From: Lactobacillales bacterium
Lineage (GTDB): Bacteria; Bacillota; Bacilli; Lactobacillales; Vagococcaceae
Length of the DNA stretch: 6,009 nt
Reading direction: 5' to 3'
NCBI GenBank assembly: GCA_015655485.1
Contig: JAATEZ010000450.1
Span: 1-6,009, forward strand
Shown here: positions 1 to 4,983 of the stretch, one piece after another
How positions within the stretch are numbered: position 1 is the first letter of the stretch
Layout: each line of letters starts with the position of its first letter
Program-made: the position numbers and the translations under genes
The notes under the pieces: model-generated
Seen by the model: only the letters and a program-made list of their open reading frames with translations
Databases searched by the model: none
What the model was told of the DNA's origin: nothing

Positions 1-610
1 GCAAAATATATTTTGGAATTTCAAAACTTTTTAGAATTTCTTCTGCCCAATTTTTTGTGTATGGATCAAACATTTGAGTTGTTGAAGCAATGCTTATCTC
101 AGCAGCCTTTTTACCTGTTAATAAAAAATTCAATAAGTCTGGTATCATTAATAACGTATTGCATTTATGAAATTCATTCGGTTTAGTGAATTTTTCAGCC
201 AACAATTGGAATAGTGTATTCATTTCCATGATCTGATTTCCAGTTTTTTCATACAAATTTTTAAAATGAATAAAATCATTGATTTTTTCAAAAATGTGAT
301 TTGTTCGATTATCTCGATAATGAACAGGATTTGAAATCAGTTGATCATTTTCATCCAGCATCCCAAAATCTACGCCCCATGTATCAAGGCCTATACTAGC
401 TATATCTGAAAACTCAGTTTTTGCTTTGTCTATTCCTATTAAAATATTTTTAACTAGATTCTCGATATCCCAATACAGAGTTCCGGCTTTACGAAGAGGC
501 CGGTTCTCAAAACGATAAACTTCTTTAATCTGAAGCTCTTTCGCCTCGAAATTGCCTAAAATTACTCGCCCAGAAGAAGCACCAATATCAATCGCTAATA
601 CTTTTACCAT
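1..610 (-). CDS. rhaB: Rhamnulokinase-family FGGY carbohydrate kinase (N-terminal part, cut by left edge)
   Basis: I translated this partial gene by hand: 203 codons are open from the ATG at 610 to the window edge, against about 480-490 residues for a full family member. The visible part is the FGGY N-terminal domain. Residues 8-19 carry the ATP-phosphate-binding signature with the DIGASSGR core. DTWGVDFG follows at 76-83, HYRDNRT at 97-103, TGNQ at 123-126 and a MIPDLLNFLLTG-like stretch at 155-166. These are strongly rhamnulokinase-like and unlike E. coli FucK, which lacks the ASSGR and DTWGVDF forms. The expected reaction is ATP-dependent phosphorylation of L-rhamnulose at O1 in the cytoplasm. 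The start follows a GAGAGGG ribosome binding site that overlaps the TGA of the aldolase gene 11 bases upstream, so the two are cotranscribed and probably translationally coupled. The neighbouring aldolase is FucA-like, so L-fuculose remains a possible substrate. Confidence 0.88.
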   Translation of the reverse strand, partial: MVKVLAIDIGASSGRVILGNFEAKELQIKEVYRFENRPLRKAGTLYWDIENLVKNILIGIDKAKTEFSDIASIGLDTWGVDFGMLDENDQLISNPVHYRDNRTNHIFEKINDFIHFKNLYEKTGNQIMEMNTLFQLLAEKFTKPNEFHKCNTLLMIPDLLNFLLTGKKAAEISIASTTQMFDPYTKNWAEEILKSFEIPKYIL

Positions 611-621
611 TTTTTTCCCTC

Positions 622-1326
622 TCAATGATATTTCTTGTAACCAGGATGTTTGCCTGTTACTTTATATTGTGGTCTCATAGAAAAAAGCTTATCTAATGTT
701 TCGCGAGGAATTTCTTTTTCTTCTTTATCACCGCTATTCAGCAACATCCTCGCGTGAAATGTGGTATTTGCAACTAGTTCTAGTGTCTCCATACGATAGT
801 AAGCAGTAATGACATCACTGCCTACTGCCAATGCACCATGATTTTCAAGCAATAATACGTCATGTTCTTTTAAATAGGGCGCAATAGATTCAGGAACCTC
901 ATTTGTTGAAGGAATTCCAAAAGGAGTAATTGGAACAGACCCGATGACAATTGCATTTTCAATCAACGAATAATTGTCCAAAGGAATTTGCGCTAATGCA
1001 AAAGATGTAGCCACTGGAGGATGAGCATGAACAACACCATTAACATCTTCTCTTTCAGCATAGACACGTAAATGCATTCTAATTTCACTAGATGGCTTAT
1101 AGCCTGTCGCACCTTCAACTATATTTGCATCTTTATCAATAACCAATAATTTTTCTGGCGTAATAAAACTTTTACTAATTCCCGTTGGAGTACAGAGATA
1201 CATATTATTATCTAATCTAATGGAAACATTTCCATCATTTGCAGCAACCCATCCTTTTTGCCATAATTTATTACATACATCACATACTTGTTCCTTTAAT
1301 ATCAACATTTTTTCCTTATCCATCAT
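622..1326 (-). CDS. Class II aldolase/adducin family protein, L-fuculose- or L-rhamnulose-phosphate aldolase-like
   Basis: A complete 234-residue protein of the zinc-dependent class II aldolase (FucA/RhaD/AraD) fold. Visible motifs are GNVS at 32-35 and TPTG at 46-49 (phosphate-binding loops), SSE at 79-81, HAH at 100-102 and ENHGA at 161-165. By analogy with E. coli FucA, His100, His102 and His163 are the Zn ligands and Glu81 is the active-site acid. The size is closer to FucA (215 residues) than to E. coli RhaD (274). The expected reaction is retro-aldol cleavage of a 1-phosphoketulose to dihydroxyacetone phosphate and L-lactaldehyde. I chose the ATG at 1326: GGAAAGAG lies about 10 bases upstream, and conserved sequence starts only after it. 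The frame is open to a TTG at 1353, which lacks a good ribosome binding site, and the ATG at 1323 is also possible. It is the first gene of an operon with the kinase and is divergent from the DeoR-type gene, its likely repressor. The exact sugar is not determined. Confidence 0.9.
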   Translation of the reverse strand: MMDKEKMLILKEQVCDVCNKLWQKGWVAANDGNVSIRLDNNMYLCTPTGISKSFITPEKLLVIDKDANIVEGATGYKPSSEIRMHLRVYAEREDVNGVVHAHPPVATSFALAQIPLDNYSLIENAIVIGSVPITPFGIPSTNEVPESIAPYLKEHDVLLLENHGALAVGSDVITAYYRMETLELVANTTFHARMLLNSGDKEEKEIPRETLDKLFSMRPQYKVTGKHPGYKKYH

Positions 1327-1358
1327 TCCATCACTACTCTTTCCAAATTTCAATTTTT

Positions 1359-1388
1359 ATGCTAATCTATTTCGTGAGAACTTCTAAA
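1359..1388 (-). promoter_or_regulatory. Possible promoter of the aldolase-kinase operon
   Basis: On the minus strand TTTAGA (1388-1383) lies 18 bases before TAGCAT (1364-1359), giving a weak sigma-A-like pair. It would start transcription near 1352, which fits translation from the ATG at 1326 and excludes the upstream TTG. Both hexamers are imperfect, so this is only a candidate; the promoter must in any case lie between the two divergent genes if they are controlled together. Confidence 0.25.
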
Positions 1389-1467
1389 GGTATTCTATCA
1401 AAAAAAAAGGTAACCGGATTAAATGAAACTTATTAAGAATAATATTTCAAAAAAAAAAGTTATTCCA

Positions 1468-1490
1468 TTCAAAATCGTTCAAAATCGTTC
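1468..1490 (+). repeat. Tandem 10-base direct repeat upstream of the DeoR-type gene, possible operator
   Basis: The unit TTCAAAATCG occurs twice head to tail (1468-1477 and 1478-1487) and is followed by a third TTC. The array lies 6-9 bases upstream of the AGGAG ribosome binding site at 1496-1500 of the repressor gene, in its probable 5' leader, and within the divergent control region. DeoR-family repressors commonly bind repeated or inverted short sites near their own gene, so an autoregulatory operator is plausible. No inverted-repeat partner is evident and the A-rich surroundings raise the chance of coincidence. Confidence 0.4.
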
Positions 1491-1507
1491 ATTTTAGGAG
1501 ATTAGCT

Positions 1508-2275
1508 ATGGATGCACAAAAAAGATTAGACGATATCATGTCTATAGTTTCAAAAAAGAAAAGGGTTTCGAATGCTGATTTAAGCAAAGCAGTTTTCTGT
1601 AGTCCGTCCACCTTAAGACGTGATTTGATTGAACTTGAAAAAAAAGAATTGCTAAAAAGAATTCACGGAGGAGTTATTCTTAACAAATTTGATACTTCAG
1701 AGCCCGCACTCTTTCTACGAGAGACCGAACATTTAGAACAAAAGAAAGCCATCGCGAATATTGCGTCATCAATTATCGGGCCTGGAATGTGCATTTTTTT
1801 AGACGCAAGTTCGACTGTGTTTGAATTATGTCCTTTGATCACTTCCATTGAACACCTCATAATTTTTACTAGTGGTCTTAAAGCCGCATCCTTTCTCAGT
1901 GATAGTTGCTCGAAAACAACGAAAATATTTGTTAACGGAGGAGAAATAAAGCATCGAGCTTCTTCAATAATAAAAGTTGACTCCGGCTCACAGTTCATTG
2001 ACCATTTTAATATTGACGTAGCATTTTTCTCGGCAAGAGGGATTGATCAAAATGGTATATACGAAGCAAATTTGGCTCAAGCTGTCTCAAAAAAATACGT
2101 GATGGAACATTCCAGACAAAGCTGCTTATTAATTGATAATTCTAAATTTAATCAAAGCCAATTCTTTAAAATAGGTGATTTTAAAAATTATAATATTTTA
2201 ATAAGTAATACCAAACCAGATGACAACCTATTAACTTCTGCTGAAAAAAATGATATAGAATGGTTGTTTGATTAA
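1508..2275 (+). CDS. DeoR/GlpR-family transcriptional regulator of sugar metabolism
   Basis: A complete 255-residue protein of usual family length. Residues 6-57 are the DeoR winged helix-turn-helix: VSNADLSKAVFCSPSTLRRD contains the helix-turn-helix, followed by the family-typical LLKRIHGG wing at 48-55. Residues 75-235 are the phosphosugar-sensing DeoR C-terminal domain, with FLDASST at 97-103, TSGLKAA at 121-127, NGGEIKHRASS at 143-153, ARGID at 176-180 and LLIDNSKFN at 207-215. Such proteins usually repress a neighbouring catabolic operon until a phosphorylated intermediate binds. Here the divergent aldolase and kinase genes are the obvious target and a ketulose 1-phosphate or a product the likely effector. 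B. subtilis RhaR and pneumococcal FcsR are DeoR-type regulators of rhamnose and fucose genes respectively, so the family does not settle the sugar. AGGAG at 1496-1500, 7 bases before ATG, supports the start. Confidence 0.93.
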   Translation: MDAQKRLDDIMSIVSKKKRVSNADLSKAVFCSPSTLRRDLIELEKKELLKRIHGGVILNKFDTSEPALFLRETEHLEQKKAIANIASSIIGPGMCIFLDASSTVFELCPLITSIEHLIIFTSGLKAASFLSDSCSKTTKIFVNGGEIKHRASSIIKVDSGSQFIDHFNIDVAFFSARGIDQNGIYEANLAQAVSKKYVMEHSRQSCLLIDNSKFNQSQFFKIGDFKNYNILISNTKPDDNLLTSAEKNDIEWLFD

Positions 2276-2281
2276 TTAAAT

Positions 2282-2527
2282 GGCCTTTTTATTTTGTGAT
2301 TGCTGCCAAAATCATCTAGGACGAACCAAAAGTCAGTCAATAATTGAAAAATGAGAAAAATGATAGAGAATTCCGAAAGATTCGGTTACTTTCTATCCTT
2401 TGCGTCTCTTTGTCAAAGATACTAAAATGATTTGCGCTGCCTCAAATTCTTTTGCGACAAAGGATGGAACCACCAAAAAAATTGGAAAACAAAATCCCGG
2501 AGTAAAAGGATTTTTGTTTTCCAATTT
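2282..2527 (-). repeat. Candidate dispersed intergenic repeat element with internal inverted repeats
   Basis: This covers most of the 369-base gap between the convergent ends of the DeoR and HxlR genes. It is dense in structure: GATAGA/TCTATC (2362-2367/2392-2397) enclosing CCGAA/TTCGG (2373-2377/2381-2385), ATCCTTTG/CAAAGGAT (2395-2402/2458-2465), CTTTGTCAAAG (2409-2419), and the terminator hairpin at 2479-2527. On the minus strand a 43-codon frame opens with TTG at 2524 and ends with TAG at 2393, and a second frame downstream ends at the TAA near 2275; both have protein-like composition but no convincing starts. This combination resembles intergenic repeats of enterococci, but that impression is from memory. 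Copy number cannot be judged from one window and no target-site duplication was found. Confidence 0.35.
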
Positions 2528-2535
2528 CTTTTTTT
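2475..2535. terminator. Strong bidirectional intrinsic terminator between convergent genes
   Basis: The left arm 2479-2497 (AAATTGGAAAACAAAATCC) pairs with 2508-2527 along 19 base pairs with a single bulged T; the loop is the 10 bases 2498-2507. Seven Ts follow on the plus strand (2529-2535) and seven As precede (2475-2481), so the minus-strand transcript also ends in a U-run. It lies downstream of both the DeoR gene (plus) and the HxlR gene (minus), exactly where a shared terminator is expected. A second, bulged hairpin abuts it (about 2534-2542 with 2566-2573) without its own T-tract. Confidence 0.85.
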
Positions 2536-2571
2536 GCCCTCTTGATGACTTTTCATTTGTAAAAAAGAGGC

Positions 2572-2628
2572 AATAACAAGTTCACTGGTGAAATTCAATA
2601 ATAACCGTTAATAACTATCCTTGTTATT
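2572..2628 (-). repeat. Inverted repeat downstream of the HxlR gene, possible weak terminator
   Basis: AATAACAAG (2572-2580) is the exact complement of CTTGTTATT (2620-2628), separated by 39 bases. Read on the minus strand, the stem closes 17 bases after the HxlR stop codon and is followed within a few bases by a run of six Ts, so it could add to termination of that gene. The long loop and AT-rich stem make it weak. Confidence 0.3.
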
Positions 2629-2644
2629 TTTCTCTAGCAGATCA

Positions 2645-2998
2645 TTATACGAATACTTTCTCCTGCTGCTGTTCTTTCTGGTGCAGCTGATGTTTATTGC
2701 CCCATTCATGCATCGCCATTAAAATGGGTTCCAGGGTCCGGCCATAATCCGTCATCCCGTATTCTACCTTTGGCGGTACTTCAGGATAAACTTTGCGAAA
2801 AATAATATCTTCTTTTTCTAATTCCCGCAACTGTTTGGTCAGCATCTTCTGAGTAATGTCGGGAATTTCCCTTTTTAATTCACTAAAACGCAAAACATCC
2901 GTCGCCAGAAGATTCAACAAAATCACCGGTTTCCACTTTCCAACTAAAATGTCCAAGGAAGCACTGATTTGACAATAATTTTGACTATTTGCTCTCAT
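2645..2998 (-). CDS. HxlR-family winged-helix transcriptional regulator with a single N-terminal cysteine
   Basis: A complete 117-residue protein of typical HxlR/MarR-like size. The family opening is visible as YCQISASLDILVGKWKPVIL at 8-27, the recognition-helix region as DITQKMLTKQLRELE at 47-61, and the wing and following helix as PKVEYGMTDYGRTLEPIL at 76-93. The C-terminal tail is glutamine-rich. Cys9 is the only cysteine and sits where YodB, CatR and HypR of Bacillus carry their redox-sensing cysteine, so thiol oxidation or alkylation could release it from DNA as a dimer; this is inference from the family. GGAGG lies 7 bases upstream of ATG. The gene is divergent from a flavin oxidoreductase operon across 126 bases rich in TACT/AGTA half-sites, so it probably represses that operon and perhaps itself. 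Confidence 0.92.
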   Translation of the reverse strand: MRANSQNYCQISASLDILVGKWKPVILLNLLATDVLRFSELKREIPDITQKMLTKQLRELEKEDIIFRKVYPEVPPKVEYGMTDYGRTLEPILMAMHEWGNKHQLHQKEQQQEKVFV

Positions 2999-3018
2999 AA
3001 AGAGGCCTCCTGCCCTTA

Positions 3019-3086
3019 AGTATCCTTTTGTATACTACACCACTTCAAAGTACCTACTTCTCTTTTTGATACTTTAATATTATACT
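3019..3086. promoter_or_regulatory. Cluster of AGTA/TACT half-sites, probable HxlR operator region
   Basis: The intergenic region carries AGTAT-N8-ATACT (3019-3036), AAGTA-cc-TACTT (3048-3059) and two further TACT copies at 3070-3073 and 3083-3086. YodB-type HxlR regulators recognise inverted TACT/AGTA half-sites, so the clustering here fits binding by the adjacent regulator. The last copy overlaps the likely -10 box of the oxidoreductase operon, which would allow direct occlusion of RNA polymerase. Which pair is the true dimer site cannot be decided by eye. Confidence 0.5.
3058..3086 (+). promoter_or_regulatory. Probable promoter of the oxidoreductase operon
   Basis: TATACT at 3081-3086 is a good -10 box. 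The best-spaced -35 candidate is a weak TTCTCT at 3058-3063 (17-base spacer); TTGATA at 3066 is too close. A weak -35 together with overlapping TACT half-sites would suit a promoter held off by a repressor. Transcription would begin near 3093, about 30 bases before the ATG. Confidence 0.4.
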
Positions 3087-3124
3087 AGATGTAGAATAAA
3101 TTCAATAGGAGGAAAATTTTAATT

Positions 3125-4192
3125 ATGGAAAATAAAAATTTTTTGCCCACTTTTGATCCAAGCAAGGGAATGGAATTTGGGATCTACACTCTTGGAGACC
3201 ATCTCGCTGACCCGCATACAAAAAAAAGAATTTCAGCCAAGCAACGTTTAGATGAAATCGTTGAAATGGCAAAATTGGCAGAACAAGCCGGTTTGGATGT
3301 GATAACTGTCGGCGAAAGTCATCAAGATTATTTTGTTACTCAAGCTCACAGTGTTCTTTTAGCTGCCATTGCTCAAGCCACAGAAAAAATCAAGATTTCA
3401 AGCGGAGCAACGATCATCAGTACCTCTGATCCGGTCCGTGTATTCGAAGATTTTGCGACGATCGATTTATTGTCTGGCGGACGAATGGAAGTTGTGGCCG
3501 GCAGAGCCTCAAGAGTTGGTTTATTTGAGCTTTTGGGTTATGATTTACAGGACTATGAAGAATTATTTGAAGAAAAATTCGAACTGCTTTTGCAGATCAA
3601 TCAAAAAGAATATGTGACTTGGAAAGGAAAATTCCGCGCACCATTAAATGAGGCTCATATTATTCCCCGGCCGCTAAAAGGCCATCTGCCTATTTGGAGA
3701 GCAGTAGGCGGCTCCTTAGAAAGTGCAGCTAGAGCAGGAAGGCTGGGTGTTCCCATGTATCAGGCACATTTAGGCGGACCCGCAGTCGTCTTCAAACGTG
3801 CCATTGATATCTACCGAGAATATGCCCAGGCAAGCGGCTTTGATGCCAAAACTTTACCGGTAGCAACAGCGGGCTTTTTCTATGCAGCCGATACCACTCA
3901 ACAGGCCTTAGCAGAATATTATCCCCATATCAATGAAGGGATGAAAAAAACGAATGGTCAGGGATTTCCCAAACAATCTTTTGCCCACTCTCAGGATAAA
4001 ACAAGCATCATCAATGTTGGAACAGCGGATCAAATCATTGAAAAATTATTATATCAGCATGAAATGTTTGGACAACAACGATATATTGCCCAATTAGATT
4101 TTGGCGGCGTTCCTTTTAACAAAATCATGAAAAACATCGATATAATCGGAAATAAAATTTTACCGGCCATTAAAAAATACACGGCAAAATAG
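3125..4192 (+). CDS. LLM-class (luciferase-like) flavin-dependent oxidoreductase
   Basis: A complete 355-residue protein with the bacterial-luciferase TIM-barrel pattern. The first strand is MEFGIYTLGDHLADP at 16-30, the AGLDVITVGESH segment is at 55-66, STSDPVRVFEDFATIDLLSGGR at 99-120 is split as STSDPVRVFE and DFATIDLLSGGR, then VAGRAS at 124-129, LFELLGYD at 133-140, IPRPL at 180-184, WRAVGG at 191-196 and SAARAGRLG at 200-208. This set best matches the LLM subfamily typified by Agrobacterium Atu2307 (PDB 2I7G), whose substrate is unknown. These enzymes use reduced FMN and oxygen to oxidise small organic molecules in the cytoplasm. The usual GEHH is GESH here (63-66). AGGAGG at 3107-3112 is 12 bases from ATG, somewhat long. 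The FMN reductase gene follows 13 bases downstream, which suggests a two-component monooxygenase. Expression is probably controlled by the divergent HxlR protein. Confidence 0.9.
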   Translation: MENKNFLPTFDPSKGMEFGIYTLGDHLADPHTKKRISAKQRLDEIVEMAKLAEQAGLDVITVGESHQDYFVTQAHSVLLAAIAQATEKIKISSGATIISTSDPVRVFEDFATIDLLSGGRMEVVAGRASRVGLFELLGYDLQDYEELFEEKFELLLQINQKEYVTWKGKFRAPLNEAHIIPRPLKGHLPIWRAVGGSLESAARAGRLGVPMYQAHLGGPAVVFKRAIDIYREYAQASGFDAKTLPVATAGFFYAADTTQQALAEYYPHINEGMKKTNGQGFPKQSFAHSQDKTSIINVGTADQIIEKLLYQHEMFGQQRYIAQLDFGGVPFNKIMKNIDIIGNKILPAIKKYTAK

Positions 4193-4205
4193 AGGAGGAA
4201 ATAAC

Positions 4206-4772
4206 ATGAAAATCGTTTTATTATCAGGATCCAATGTGGGGAGCAAGACAAGGATCGCCATGGATCAAGTCAAACAAACCTTGACGGAAAAAAATCCTGA
4301 GCATGAGGTCAGTTTACTAGATTTAAAAGAATACAAGATGGAGTTCAGCGATGGCCGCAACTATCTGGATTATAAAGGAGATACGGGCTATGTTGTGACT
4401 CAACTGATGGCGGCTGATGTCATTATCATCGGGAGCCCTATTTTTCAGGCCTCGATCCCGGCATCGTTAAAAAATATTTTTGATTTATTGCCGCAAAATG
4501 CCTTGTTGAATAAAACGGTCAGCATGGTCATTACGGCCGGTTCACCCAAACATTTTCTCATCGCGGAACAGCAGCTGAAACCGATTTTAGGCTATATGAA
4601 AGCCAATGTCGTCCAAAATTATGTTTTTATAGAAGAAATCGACTTCTTCCAAGGAAAAATCATTAACGATGACGTCTTGTTTCGCATTGAAAAGCTGGTA
4701 GAAGACACGATTATTTTGGCGGCTACTTATCAGCAGATATTGGCAGAGCACGAAGATCAATATGGTTTTTAA
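4206..4772 (+). CDS. NAD(P)H-dependent FMN reductase family protein, partner of the LLM oxidoreductase
   Basis: A complete 188-residue flavodoxin-fold protein of normal family length. The FMN phosphate-binding loop is LLSGSNVGSKTR at 5-16. The second flavin-contacting segment is GSPIFQASIPASLKNIFDLL at 76-95, in which P78 and the IPASLKNIFD helix are typical. The strand and glycine turn MVITAGSPKH at 107-116 follow. It should reduce free FMN with NADPH or NADH and hand FMNH2 to the upstream monooxygenase; a stand-alone quinone- or azo-reducing role is the alternative. AGGAGG at 4193-4198 begins directly after the upstream stop codon and is 7 bases from ATG, giving strong translation from the same mRNA. 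No U-tract terminator is apparent close behind it. Confidence 0.9.
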   Translation: MKIVLLSGSNVGSKTRIAMDQVKQTLTEKNPEHEVSLLDLKEYKMEFSDGRNYLDYKGDTGYVVTQLMAADVIIIGSPIFQASIPASLKNIFDLLPQNALLNKTVSMVITAGSPKHFLIAEQQLKPILGYMKANVVQNYVFIEEIDFFQGKIINDDVLFRIEKLVEDTIILAATYQQILAEHEDQYGF

Positions 4773-4934
4773 AAACCTGCTGATATCGTTAAAAAGAAAA
4801 AATCGCAATATTTGGTCCAGTTTCCTTTTGGGATGATCTATTAAAAAATGGTATTCCACTTGAATTTTTTTACAGTAATATAGGACTAATATTCCCTTAA
4901 CCAATGTTCAAACTAATTTTTCCTTTTATTTATT

Positions 4935-4978
4935 TTCAGCCCCTTCTTGCTTCTATATTGAAGCAAGATGGGGCTGAA
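4935..4978. terminator. Large hairpin between convergent genes, atypical bidirectional terminator
   Basis: TTCAGCCCCTTCTTGCTTC (4935-4953) pairs with 4960-4978 over 18 of 19 positions (one T-T mismatch at 4944/4969), closing a 6-base TATATT loop. It sits between the FMN reductase stop (4772) and the SIS gene stop (4984), a normal place for a shared terminator. It lacks a U-run on the 3' side in either direction: the plus-strand 3' flank is AATAAGTTTAAT and the minus-strand 3' flank is A-rich. It may end transcription inefficiently or act as an mRNA 3'-end stabiliser. The other 162 bases of this gap (4773-4934) show no gene or clear signal. Confidence 0.6.
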
Positions 4979-4983
4979 TAAGT

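Noticed and set aside
1327..1353. Upstream TTG start for the aldolase, adding nine residues
   Set aside because: It has no suitable ribosome binding site, the extra residues are not family-like, and the likely transcription start lies at about the same position.
1408..1423. Possible CcpA (cre) site GGTAACCGGATTAA between the divergent genes
   Set aside because: It deviates from the cre consensus at two conserved positions, so I did not annotate it, although catabolite control of this locus would be unsurprising.
1663..1998. Minus-strand frame of 111 codons inside the DeoR gene
   Set aside because: It lies wholly within a well-supported gene on the other strand and has no family features.
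2351..2425. Plus-strand 24-codon frame starting at ATG 2351
   Set aside because: It has no ribosome binding site, is very short, and overlaps the nested hairpins; better explained as part of the structured repeat.
2459..2474. T-box-like motif (AAAGGATGGAACCACC, containing TGGNACC) just before a terminator on the plus strand
   Set aside because: The terminator stem does not overlap or compete with the motif, the ACCACC end has no matching antiterminator partner upstream, no Stem I landmarks are visible, and the next downstream gene is on the opposite strand.
4793..4900. Stop-to-stop frame of about 34 codons reading IAIFGPVSFWDDLLKNGIPL on the plus strand behind the FMN reductase
   Set aside because: It has no start codon or ribosome binding site, and its length is within chance for this composition. 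A 105-codon minus-strand frame over the same place is likewise an overlap with the real reductase gene.
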